From Gammaproteobacteria bacterium (lineage in GTDB: Bacteria > Pseudomonadota > Gammaproteobacteria > Eutrophobiales > Eutrophobiaceae): a stretch of 64,000 nucleotides of DNA. The position numbers were made by a program, and so were the translations under genes. The number at the start of each line of letters is the position of its first letter. Position 1 is the first letter of the stretch. The stretch covers positions 124,001 through 188,000 of the forward strand of contig SCUJ01000005.1 in assembly GCA_004297165.1 (NCBI GenBank). Direction: 5' to 3'. This document shows positions 55,450-63,572 of this stretch, one piece after another. Below the pieces are notes generated by a model. The model had not been told where the DNA came from, did no database searches, and saw only the letters and a list, made by a program, of their open reading frames with translations.

Positions 55450-55480
55450 CACCAGACATCAAAATCTTACGATAAGTAAA

Positions 55481-55511
55481 CTGGACACCCCGGATAAACG
55501 CTGCCTATACT
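55481..55511 (+). promoter_or_regulatory. Promoter-like module TGGACA-18-TATACT, second copy
   Basis: TGGACA (55482-55487) and TATACT (55506-55511) are 18 bases apart, as in the copy at 44963-44993; 27 of 31 bases match. It is about 105 bases before the small gene at 55619. Confidence 0.5.
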
Positions 55512-55576
55512 TGGCTAAACCCCTATCCTGATGCAGCCCAAGGAGGTTTCCCGCGTGTCCTGTTACACCTATATTC

Positions 55577-55599
55577 TTATCGTACAAGGTGTACGATAA
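55577..55599. repeat. Hairpin with 10-base arms before the orphan gene
   Basis: TTATCGTACA (55577-55586), AGG, TGTACGATAA (55590-55599) is a perfect inverted repeat. TTACGATAA also occurs at 55467-55475. It may be an operator or RNA hairpin for the gene at 55619. Confidence 0.55.
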
Positions 55600-55618
55600 A
55601 ACCTAATTAGAGATCTAC

Positions 55619-55960
55619 ATGGCCTTTTCATTCATTAGGATCGGTAAAGGAGCCAAAGTAAAGGGGCTTAAAGCCCATGATAACCTTATACGCGGTGCAG
55701 GCGACTTCATTCATAATGATGGCGAACTGGAGGACGCCGAACTAAAGAGAAACCTTCATATACTTCCACAAAATATTACAAAGGTAGTTACGGCATTAAG
55801 ACACCCCAGTACTAACGACAATCAAGGTTGGAAAATAATGATAGTTGGAACTCTGCTCATGTTTATCCTCAGCATTGCTTCCATGGCAATTTACGATTTC
55901 TATGTAAAACCGAGCATAGGCTCCACCATAGAAGATAAATCGCAGACGGAACGTCAATAA
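55619..55960 (+). CDS. Hypothetical small membrane protein (cassette-like)
   Basis: A 113-residue protein that I do not recognise. It has a soluble N-terminal half (FIRIGKGAKVKGLKAHDNLI, then GELEDAELKRNLHILPQNIT) and one membrane helix near residues 78-98 (WKIMIVGTLLMFILSIASMA), followed by a short tail. The gene is AT-rich. It is the first of two orphan genes between the 64-base inverted repeats. An attC-like sequence begins 17 bases after its stop. Confidence 0.6.
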   Translation: MAFSFIRIGKGAKVKGLKAHDNLIRGAGDFIHNDGELEDAELKRNLHILPQNITKVVTALRHPSTNDNQGWKIMIVGTLLMFILSIASMAIYDFYVKPSIGSTIEDKSQTERQ

Positions 55961-55976
55961 TGTTAACTGATACGAC

Positions 55977-56069
55977 ATCCAACAAACACATCAAATCCGA
56001 GGCGGTGACAGTAAATTCGCTTTTCCACCATCCAGCGGCCCGTGCGGCTCATGCGCATCGTTGTTAGGC
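55977..56069 (+). repeat. attC-like segment between two orphan genes
   Basis: ATCCAAC (55977-55983) fits the left core RYYYAAC and GTTAGGC (56063-56069) fits the right core GTTRRRY; the 93-base span is within the usual attC range. The cores do not fully pair with each other, and inner arms are weak. It is possible but not proven as an integron recombination site. Confidence 0.3.
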
Positions 56070-56107
56070 TGCAGAATCGTGTCATCTCGACAAGTTGGAG
56101 AGTGATA

Positions 56108-56494
56108 ATGCGCTTACTAATCATATTTGCCGCACTCGCGTTCGTTAACGCTCAATTGGGTGCAGAAACTAACTCGACTACGGACGGGAATCACATGTTG
56201 TCAATGTGTGAACATGTGTTCGATCGTAACCTTTCGGATCTGGAGGCCGCGAATTCATCCGTTTGCTTGGTTTTCGTTCATGCAAGCTACTACACAGCAC
56301 TGCTGGTTCGAGACTTCGCACAGACCTCGAAACTGAATTTCTGTGGCAAGCCGGGGCTGACTAATGGGCAGCTTGCTCGAATCTTTGTAAGGTGGCTTAG
56401 AGCACACCCAGAACGACTCAACGAGCCCGCCGCTTTCTTGGCATACGAAGCATGGGAATCCGCGTATCCTTGCCGAGCAGCACCGAAGAAGTGA
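56108..56494 (+). CDS. Rap1a/Tai-family immunity protein, orphan
   Basis: A 128-residue exported protein. The signal is MRLLIIFAALAFVNAQLGAE. The mature part has the Rap1a/Tai pattern: NFCGKPGLTNGQLARIFVRW, then LRAHPERLNEPAAFLAYEAW and ESAYPC, with four Cys (MCEH, VCLV, FCGK, YPCR) that can form two disulfides. Members protect against periplasmic type VI effectors. No effector or secretion gene is nearby, so this looks like an orphan immunity gene. SD GGAGAG precedes the ATG. It is AT-rich and sits within the inverted-repeat-bounded segment. Confidence 0.75.
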   Translation: MRLLIIFAALAFVNAQLGAETNSTTDGNHMLSMCEHVFDRNLSDLEAANSSVCLVFVHASYYTALLVRDFAQTSKLNFCGKPGLTNGQLARIFVRWLRAHPERLNEPAAFLAYEAWESAYPCRAAPKK

Positions 56495-56793
56495 GTATGC
56501 CGCCTAGACAAGCAGCAACGCGTCGCTTATCTCTGCGTTAATCATGTAGTAAAACACCGAAGCTTCTCACCAGCGCTCGGATCAGATCCTGGGAATGATG
56601 TGTTCGCCGCCTTAGTAGTCAGTTGAAAAAGTCGGGATCGGATTTTCCAGGCCGCCGCGAAGCGGCAGGGGAATGCGATAATTGATATATCGATTTTCCC
56701 TCATCCCCGGCCCTTCTCCCGGAGGGCGAAGGGGGTTGTTTTAGTCGGCTTGCAGCCGACAGTAAAAACCCCACGCTTGGCGGCTAGGGTTGT
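56495..56793. other. Intergenic region, 299 bases
   Basis: No gene is seen. A decayed attC-like sequence (GCCTAGAC, then GCGTTAATC, about 56502-56543) follows the Rap1a gene. The right arm of the 64-base inverted repeat occupies 56697-56760. The rest is unremarkable. The large signalling gene ends at the right edge. Confidence 0.6.
56697..56760 (-). repeat. Right copy of a 64-base inverted repeat
   Basis: Reverse complement of 55386-55449, 62 of 64 bases identical; the differences are in the middle (A/G and C/T). It ends with the hairpin GTCGGCT-TGC-AGCCGAC. It lies 33 bases from the stop of the signalling gene. Confidence 0.9.
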
Positions 56794-59700
56794 TCAACTC
56801 CGCCGTATAAATGGAACGATATTGTCCTTCACGTCGGCGACCAGTTGTTCGACCGACCGCAGTTCGCCCAGCAGATGCCCCTGGGCGAAATCGAAACCCA
56901 TGTTCCTGACAATCGTCAGGGTCTGTTCGTCCTCGACGGATTCGGCCACCGTCTGCTTGCCGAGCGCCTTGCCGATCTCGTGCATCGATTTCACGATGGT
57001 GACGTTGATCGAGCCCTCGTGCAGGTCGCGGATGAAGGACCCGTCGATCTTCAGATAATCGATATCGAGATTCTTCAGGTAGGCGAACGAGGACAGGCCG
57101 CTGCCGAAATCGTCCAGCGAAAACCGGCAGCCCCGTTCCCGCAGGATGTTGATAAACCGTTTCGCGCTCGTGAGGTTGGCGATGGCGATGGTCTCGGTGA
57201 TCTCGAAACACAAATTGGCCGGGCTGAATTTGGTCCGGTCGATACGCTCGTTGATGTATTCGAGCAATTCGCCATCGCCCAGCGAATTACCGGACAGATT
57301 CACGGCGAAGCGGGTGCTCTGGAAGTACGCCGGGGCGCTGTCCAGCAGGTTGAAGAGCTTGGTGACCACCAGCAGATCGATCTGATGCGAGAGATTGTAG
57401 TATTCGGCCACCGGCAGGAAGATATCCGGGGCCGCGAGCCGCCCCTCTTCCGTCTCCAAGCGGATCAACACCTCATATCCGGCGTGCCGGCTGACGGTCT
57501 CCTGCAGACTGACGATCGGCTGGAAAACCAGCCGGAAGCGATCCGCGTCCAGGGCATCCTGGATCCGGGTCAGCCAGCGCCGCTCGCTAGTATCGCGGGA
57601 GAATCCGGAGTCGTCCTCGCCGTAGATGTGCAGGCGGTTGCGGCCGGATTTCTTCGCCGTATAACATGCGGCGTCCGCGTTCTTCATGACCTCGATCTGG
57701 TTGCCGGCGAACATGTTGATGGGCACCAGGCCCATGCTGGCGGCGATCTTGTGTACCTTGCCCTCCCAGATGAACTGGAATTCCGAGACGGCGCGCATGA
57801 GTTTCTTGGCGATATATTCCGCGCGGTGCAGCGGGCAATGTTCCATGAGGATGCCGAACTCGTCGCCGCCCAGGCGGGCGACGGTGTCGCGTTTGCGGAT
57901 ATGTTCCAAGAGCACCATGCCCAGTTGCCGCAGCAACTCATCGCCGGCCATGTGCCCGCAGGTGTCGTTGAGATGCTTGAATTGATCGAGGTCCATGTAG
58001 CACAGGGCGTGCTTGCCATCCTCGATCTGCGTGGAGCGCAGCAGTTTGGACAGGCGTTTCTCGAATTCGCCGCGGTTGATGAGTCCGGTCAACGAGTCGT
58101 GCGTGGCCTGGTAGGATAGCTGCTCCGAGAGTTTGCGGGTCTCGGTGATGTCCTCACAGACGATGAAGACGTTCATCTCGCCGTCGTTGCCACGCACGAC
58201 GCGCGCGGTCTCCTTGACCCACATCAGAGTTCCATTGTGGCGGACCTTCTGCTGTTCCAGGCGATGCACTCGACCCGGCTCGGCCAGCCAGCGTTGCATG
58301 GCCTCGCGGGTCTTCTCCCGGCCCTGACTGGTGCTCAAGTTGAAGATCGAGGTCCCGACGAGGTCATCAACCTTGTAGCCGAGTTCCTCGGCCCCGAATT
58401 TGTTGACGGAGAGAATGGTGCCCTCCGTGTCGATGGTGAAGAACATCGCCGGATTTTCGTCGTACAGCAGGCGGTACTTGTTTTCATTGACCCGCAGCAG
58501 CGCCTCGGTCCGCTCCCGTTCCGAGTTGAGGTACATGGAGTGGATGCCGAAGGCGAGTTCTTCCGCGAGTCCCGCCAGCAGGTCCTTCTCTTCCTCGTCG
58601 AAGGCGTCGGTTTCGGAGGCATAGATCATCAACGCCCCGAAGGCCTTGTCCCCGGCCCGCAAGGGCAGGGCGATCTCCGAACGGAAGGCGCGCTCGAGCG
58701 CCGTGCCGCGCAGATATTCGTACTCCGTGGAATCCGCGATATCGTTCACGATATAGGGCTGGCCCGAGATGATGGCATCCGTGACGGGATCGAATTTCCG
58801 GCTCCCGGCGCTCCAACTGAAGGTATTCTCGAGATAGCCGGAGGCGTGCCCGGCATGGGCCACCGGATAGACGGTCTTGTATTCGTCCTCGGCGGCATAG
58901 CCGACCCAGGCAAACCGGTAACCGCCGATCGCGACCAGCAGCCTACAGATCTCGTTCACCATCTCCTGGCCGCTGCTGGCGAACACGATGGCGTGATTAC
59001 ATTCGTTGACCACCTGCAAGGCCCGGTTGGAGCGCGAGACGGCGAGTTCCGATTGCTTGCGGTCGGTGATGTCCTGAATGGTGCCCAGCAACCGCTGCGG
59101 CACGCCCTCCGCATCGAGCACGAATTCCGCCTGCACATGGATATGCCGGATGTCATCTCCTTGCAGGATCCGGTATTCCAGACTGAAGGGCCGCGCCTCC
59201 TGCATCACGGTCTTGCGGAAGCGTTCCACGCGCTCCCGATCGACGGGATGCACCTTCGCCAGGACGCCGTCCAGAGTGCCGTCGAACGTCTCCCGGTCGA
59301 GCCCGTAAATGGCGCACATCTCATCCGAGATATACAGCGAGTTGCGGATGTAATCCACCTCCCAGAATCCCATCCTGGCGATATTCTGGGCCTTGCGCAG
59401 CCGGGTCTCGCTGTCGACCAGGCCGACCTCCGCCTGTTTGCGCTCCGTGACGTCCATGATGATGCCAAAACGCCGCATGACCTCGTCGCTGGGGTCCCTG
59501 TAGACATCGCTCTGCACGTAAACATGACGGATGCCGCCATCGGGCCGGACGATCCGGTGTTCGATCTGATAGGGGCGGTGCTCCGCGAGCAATGTCTGAA
59601 TCGTCTGCGTCACCCGTTCCCGATCCTCGGGGTGCACCAGGGCGAGATAGGCATCCCTGTTGCTTGTGAAGGCCCCCGGTTCAATCCCGTAGATCGCATA

Positions 59701-60699
59701 TACATCGTCGGAGAAATACATCTCGTCCCTGTTGAGATCCGATTCCCAGAAGCCGAGCCTGGCGATCTGCTGCGCCCGTTTCAGCCGCTGTTCGTTGCGT
59801 TTCAGTTCATCCTCGGCGAGCTTGCGCTGGGTGATGTCCCGCGAGTTGACCACCACGCCGGCCACCCGGCCCGCCTGGTCGCGGTAGGGGCTGTATTTGA
59901 TGTCCTGGCAGGTCGGGCCGTAGCCGGCGAAGTTTATCCAGTGTTGAAAGGTGATCGTCTCGCCTTGCAGGGCGCGCTCCAGCCTGGGCCGCGCGACATT
60001 ATCCAGATATTCATGCTTCACCAGTTCGTAGATCGAATGACCGACGACTCGATCGCTGGGCCGCTGCAGACCTTCGAGGATATAGCGGTTCACCGCCTGA
60101 TAATTGAAATTTTCATCCACAATCGCCATCAGATCGGAGGTGGCGTCCAGGATGCTCCGGAACAGATGCGCCTCGTGCGACCGGATTTTCAACTCCATGA
60201 TGGGGGTGAGCAGCCGGCATAACCGGGCGCCCTGATCCGCAAGCACGGCAAGATCCGGATCGCGGGCGAGATAAAATTCCAGGACGCCGGCAACCTTGCC
60301 GCACACGTGCAGGGGACAGGCGATGGCCGCGGCGATGCCGATCGCCGCGATGTTCCCTGCGCCTGCGTCGGTGGCGGCGAGATCCGCCCGAATCGCCGCT
60401 CTGCCCGTGTTCCGCACCTCCTGCGAGAGCCCGGCGTATTCCGGGATGCCGAGGAGCCGGCAGAATTCGCCACAAGCCTCGCCGTTCGCCGCATCGGCGT
60501 ATACCAGGGCCAATAACGGCGCGATATCGCTCCGCGGGTCGCGATACGTCACCCTGGCGATGGGGATTCCGGTTAATTCGCAGAACAGCGTCAGCGCCCG
60601 ATAGAGCAGATCGGAGGCGTCGTCTGCCGCGGCCAGGACGCCGGGAAGCCCATGGCAGAGGTTCGTCTCGAAATTTTGTCCTTCGTTGTCAGATTCCAT
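56794..60699 (-). CDS. Multi-sensor GGDEF/EAL cyclic-di-GMP protein
   Basis: A 1301-residue signalling protein. Domains in order: GAF (about 15-175), three PAS (about 180-300, 305-425, 430-550), GAF (about 560-715), PAS (about 720-840), GGDEF (about 845-1010) and EAL (about 1040-1300). The GGDEF motif is intact (VARLGGDEFGIL) and is preceded by an inhibitory RxxD (RKRD). The EAL domain reads EVL (HAGYEVLIRLE) with intact LCFEITET, SLDDFGSGLSSF and LKIDGSFI blocks, so both synthesis and breakdown are possible. No membrane helix is seen. It is divergent from the hybrid kinase across 115 bases. Confidence 0.93.
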   Translation of the reverse strand: MESDNEGQNFETNLCHGLPGVLAAADDASDLLYRALTLFCELTGIPIARVTYRDPRSDIAPLLALVYADAANGEACGEFCRLLGIPEYAGLSQEVRNTGRAAIRADLAATDAGAGNIAAIGIAAAIACPLHVCGKVAGVLEFYLARDPDLAVLADQGARLCRLLTPIMELKIRSHEAHLFRSILDATSDLMAIVDENFNYQAVNRYILEGLQRPSDRVVGHSIYELVKHEYLDNVARPRLERALQGETITFQHWINFAGYGPTCQDIKYSPYRDQAGRVAGVVVNSRDITQRKLAEDELKRNEQRLKRAQQIARLGFWESDLNRDEMYFSDDVYAIYGIEPGAFTSNRDAYLALVHPEDRERVTQTIQTLLAEHRPYQIEHRIVRPDGGIRHVYVQSDVYRDPSDEVMRRFGIIMDVTERKQAEVGLVDSETRLRKAQNIARMGFWEVDYIRNSLYISDEMCAIYGLDRETFDGTLDGVLAKVHPVDRERVERFRKTVMQEARPFSLEYRILQGDDIRHIHVQAEFVLDAEGVPQRLLGTIQDITDRKQSELAVSRSNRALQVVNECNHAIVFASSGQEMVNEICRLLVAIGGYRFAWVGYAAEDEYKTVYPVAHAGHASGYLENTFSWSAGSRKFDPVTDAIISGQPYIVNDIADSTEYEYLRGTALERAFRSEIALPLRAGDKAFGALMIYASETDAFDEEEKDLLAGLAEELAFGIHSMYLNSERERTEALLRVNENKYRLLYDENPAMFFTIDTEGTILSVNKFGAEELGYKVDDLVGTSIFNLSTSQGREKTREAMQRWLAEPGRVHRLEQQKVRHNGTLMWVKETARVVRGNDGEMNVFIVCEDITETRKLSEQLSYQATHDSLTGLINRGEFEKRLSKLLRSTQIEDGKHALCYMDLDQFKHLNDTCGHMAGDELLRQLGMVLLEHIRKRDTVARLGGDEFGILMEHCPLHRAEYIAKKLMRAVSEFQFIWEGKVHKIAASMGLVPINMFAGNQIEVMKNADAACYTAKKSGRNRLHIYGEDDSGFSRDTSERRWLTRIQDALDADRFRLVFQPIVSLQETVSRHAGYEVLIRLETEEGRLAAPDIFLPVAEYYNLSHQIDLLVVTKLFNLLDSAPAYFQSTRFAVNLSGNSLGDGELLEYINERIDRTKFSPANLCFEITETIAIANLTSAKRFINILRERGCRFSLDDFGSGLSSFAYLKNLDIDYLKIDGSFIRDLHEGSINVTIVKSMHEIGKALGKQTVAESVEDEQTLTIVRNMGFDFAQGHLLGELRSVEQLVADVKDNIVPFIRRS

Positions 60700-60814
60700 A
60701 GTCTGAAATCCTTGCGGATGGGAAAATCATATCACTCCGGCCCCAGGATATCTCATCTAGGTTGTATCCTCGCCAAGGATGTATACTTTATTGCAAGCCC
60801 CCAGGAATTAGAAT

Positions 60815-63559
60815 TTGAAAAATTCCGAACAAATCCTCCATGAGCGCCTCGCCGCCATGCACGGCGAATTTCTGTCCGGACTGGATGCCAACATGGTCCT
60901 AATCAAGGATTACTGGTCAGGCATCCGCTTTTCGACGCCAGACCAGGAAAGACTCACCGCCATGCTCGACCTGGCGCAACGTCTCGTCAGCGACGGCGGA
61001 AAATTCGGGCACCAGCAGATCGCCACGGCGGCGCGCAACCTGGCCAGCTTCATCCAGGCGCTGCTCCAGAATCAGATGCTGCTGGGCGATCAGCATTACC
61101 GGCAGGTTGATCTGCTGATTCAGTTGTTGAAATCCTCGCTCAGAAATCCGTATCAACCGGATGCCGATCTGACGCACGATCAGTGGCGGCCCGCGCCCAG
61201 GATGCCGCATCTGCGCGGCTTCAAACCGCTGGTGCTGCTGCTGGAAGAGGGGGAGTACGGCAGCCGTCTGCTGGCGGACAAGCTCCGGGAGAAGGGTTAC
61301 GCCACTGAGGTGTTCAAGTCTTATCCGGATTACCGCCAGGCGGTCGAGAAACGGACGCCGTCGCTGGTTATCACCGACCGGATATTCCCTGATGGGAGGT
61401 TGACCGGAAAACTCGCGCCGGAGGCGATCTTCCGACGGAACGATCACCGCGTCCCGATGATATTCGTCGCCTACGACAACGACATACAAGTGCATTTCGA
61501 CGCCATCCGCAGCGGATGCGTCCATTACTGCCTGACGCCCGTGAACGACGGCAAGCTGGTGGAAATGGCGGAGGTCCTCATCAGCGGCGGCCCGCGGGAC
61601 CCCTACCGGGTGATGATCATCGACGCCGACCGCATCATGACCGGATTCTACGAATCCATCCTGCGGGACGAAGGCATGCAGGTCTCCGTCATCGCCGATC
61701 CCTTGCGGACGATCGACAGCGTTCGGGATTACCGACCGGAGCTTATCCTGATAAATCTCCATCTGCCGTCCTGCACCGGACTTGAACTGACCACGGTCAT
61801 CCGGCAGCGCGAGCATCTCTCGGGCATATCCATCATCTTCCTGTCGACGGAGGCCGACTTCGATCGCCAACTCGCCGCCATCAACACCGGCGGCGATGAT
61901 CTGCTCACGGTGCCCGTGGATCCCCAGCTCCTCATCACCACCATCAACTCGCGCGTTGAGCGGGCGCGCACCCTCAACCGGATCAATTATGACCTGCTGA
62001 ACGCGCTGCGCGAACTGGAAAACCAGCAGAACGCCATGGATCAGCACGCGATTATCAGCATCTGCAACATCAATGGCTCGCTCATTTATGTCAACGAAAA
62101 ATTTTGCGCCATCAGCGGCTATCCGCGAGCCGAGGTGTTGGGGCGGGATTATCTGTTCCTGCGCTCCGACCTGCATGACGAGGAGTTGTACCGCCGGATC
62201 TGGCGCACGCTGCTGGCCGGCGAGGTCTGGCAGGGCGAGGTCTGCAACCGGAAAAAGAACGGCGATCTGTACTGGGTGAATGTGACCATGGTGCCCTTCA
62301 GGGATGAAGAAGATCGGCCCTACCAGTTCGTCTCCATCAGCAGCGACATCACGGCCAGGATCGTGGCGGAACAGAACATGCTCAAGGCCCGCGATACCGC
62401 CGTCACCGCCAACCAGACCAAATCGGATTTTCTGTCCAAGATGAGCCATGAGCTCCGGACCCCGCTCAACGCCGTGATGGGCTTCTCGCAACTGCTGGAA
62501 ACCAACACCGGCGATGACCTCACGGACCAGCAGCGTCAGTATGTCCGGGAGATCAGAAACGCCGGCACGCACCTGCTGAATCTGATTAATGAAGTGCTGG
62601 ACCTCTCGCGCATCGAATCCAATCAGCTTACCGTCGAAAACATCACCATACCGCTGGCGCTGTTTCTCGACGAATGCCATGCCCTGGTCATGCCGATGGC
62701 CCGCGACAAGAACATCACCGTGCGGAAAAACTACCGGCACCTGGCGGACGCCGCGGTCCATGCCGATCCGGTCAGGCTGAAACAGGTCATGGTCAATCTG
62801 CTGTCGAACGCAATCAAATACAACACCCCTGCGGGTCAGGTGCTCATCCAGGCGAATACCCAGGGCGACGCCAAGATCGTCATCGAAGTTGTCGATACCG
62901 GGGAAGGCATGGATGCATCCCAACTGGACAGCCTCTTCAAGCCGTTCACGCGGCTGCCGCAACACAAGCATGAGGAAGGCGTCGGCATCGGGCTCGCGCT
63001 GTCCAAACGCTTGTGCGAGCTGATGGGCGGCAGTATCGGCGTGAGCAGCAAGGTCGGCGTCGGTTCCCGTTTCTGGATAGCACTCGACAGGATGACGCTG
63101 CAAGACCTCGACGATGATGCAGGCGCGCGTCACGCCGCAGCCAAACCGGGGGGGCGTCTGCTCGATAACCTGCCCCTCAAGCTTATCTATATTGAGGACA
63201 ATCTCGCCAACTTCAAACTGGTCAGGGAGATACTGCTAAGTCATCCCGGACTGTCGTTGCAACACGCGGAGACGGTCCCCGCCGGCATTGAGTTGGCGGT
63301 GGCGCAGCGACCGGATATCATACTGATGGATCTGCAACTGCCAGGCATGGACGGTTATGAAGGACTGCGCCATCTGCGCACGCTGCAGGGCATGGGGAGT
63401 CTGCCGGTAATTGCCATCAGCGCCTTCGCCAACGAGGAGAATATCCGGCTCGCCATGAGCGAGGGGTTTGACGATTACATCACCAAGCCGATCGATATCG
63501 ACTGCCTCCTCAACTCGCTAAACCGGGTAATCGAAAGAAGAAATTTATATCCGCCATGA
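60815..63559 (+). CDS. Hybrid histidine kinase with degenerate N-terminal modules
   Basis: A 914-residue cytoplasmic hybrid kinase. Residues about 10-95 look like a phosphotransfer (Hpt) domain in which the usual His is Gln55 (LDLAQRLVSDGGKFG). REC-A (about 136-255) keeps Asp188 but has Thr241 in place of the Lys. REC-B (about 265-385) has Asn314 for the Asp and Val for the Lys. PAS (410-515), HisKA (His545 in FLSKMSHELRTPLNAV) and HATPase (640-760) are intact, as is the final REC (Asp839, Lys891). The start is probably TTG (60815) with AGGAA upstream, or ATG at 60857. A response-regulator gene follows 13 bases on. Confidence 0.92.
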   Translation: MKNSEQILHERLAAMHGEFLSGLDANMVLIKDYWSGIRFSTPDQERLTAMLDLAQRLVSDGGKFGHQQIATAARNLASFIQALLQNQMLLGDQHYRQVDLLIQLLKSSLRNPYQPDADLTHDQWRPAPRMPHLRGFKPLVLLLEEGEYGSRLLADKLREKGYATEVFKSYPDYRQAVEKRTPSLVITDRIFPDGRLTGKLAPEAIFRRNDHRVPMIFVAYDNDIQVHFDAIRSGCVHYCLTPVNDGKLVEMAEVLISGGPRDPYRVMIIDADRIMTGFYESILRDEGMQVSVIADPLRTIDSVRDYRPELILINLHLPSCTGLELTTVIRQREHLSGISIIFLSTEADFDRQLAAINTGGDDLLTVPVDPQLLITTINSRVERARTLNRINYDLLNALRELENQQNAMDQHAIISICNINGSLIYVNEKFCAISGYPRAEVLGRDYLFLRSDLHDEELYRRIWRTLLAGEVWQGEVCNRKKNGDLYWVNVTMVPFRDEEDRPYQFVSISSDITARIVAEQNMLKARDTAVTANQTKSDFLSKMSHELRTPLNAVMGFSQLLETNTGDDLTDQQRQYVREIRNAGTHLLNLINEVLDLSRIESNQLTVENITIPLALFLDECHALVMPMARDKNITVRKNYRHLADAAVHADPVRLKQVMVNLLSNAIKYNTPAGQVLIQANTQGDAKIVIEVVDTGEGMDASQLDSLFKPFTRLPQHKHEEGVGIGLALSKRLCELMGGSIGVSSKVGVGSRFWIALDRMTLQDLDDDAGARHAAAKPGGRLLDNLPLKLIYIEDNLANFKLVREILLSHPGLSLQHAETVPAGIELAVAQRPDIILMDLQLPGMDGYEGLRHLRTLQGMGSLPVIAISAFANEENIRLAMSEGFDDYITKPIDIDCLLNSLNRVIERRNLYPP

Positions 63560-63572
63560 AGCTGCGCAAGTT

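Larger units (their letters stand above)
55224..55618. other. Intergenic region with repeats, 395 bases
   Basis: No gene is seen. In order it holds a MITE-like palindrome (55271-55352), the left arm of a long inverted repeat (55386-55449), a promoter-like module (55481-55511), an AAGGAGG (55540-55546) with no obvious gene behind it, and a hairpin with 10-base arms (55577-55599). The AAGGAGG may serve a peptide too short to support, or none. Confidence 0.6.

Noticed and set aside
58237-60222. 661-codon plus-strand frame across the GGDEF/EAL gene
   Set aside because: Antisense shadow; the minus-strand protein has clear domains.
60917-63133. 738-codon minus-strand frame across the hybrid kinase gene
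   Set aside because: Antisense shadow, no domain features.
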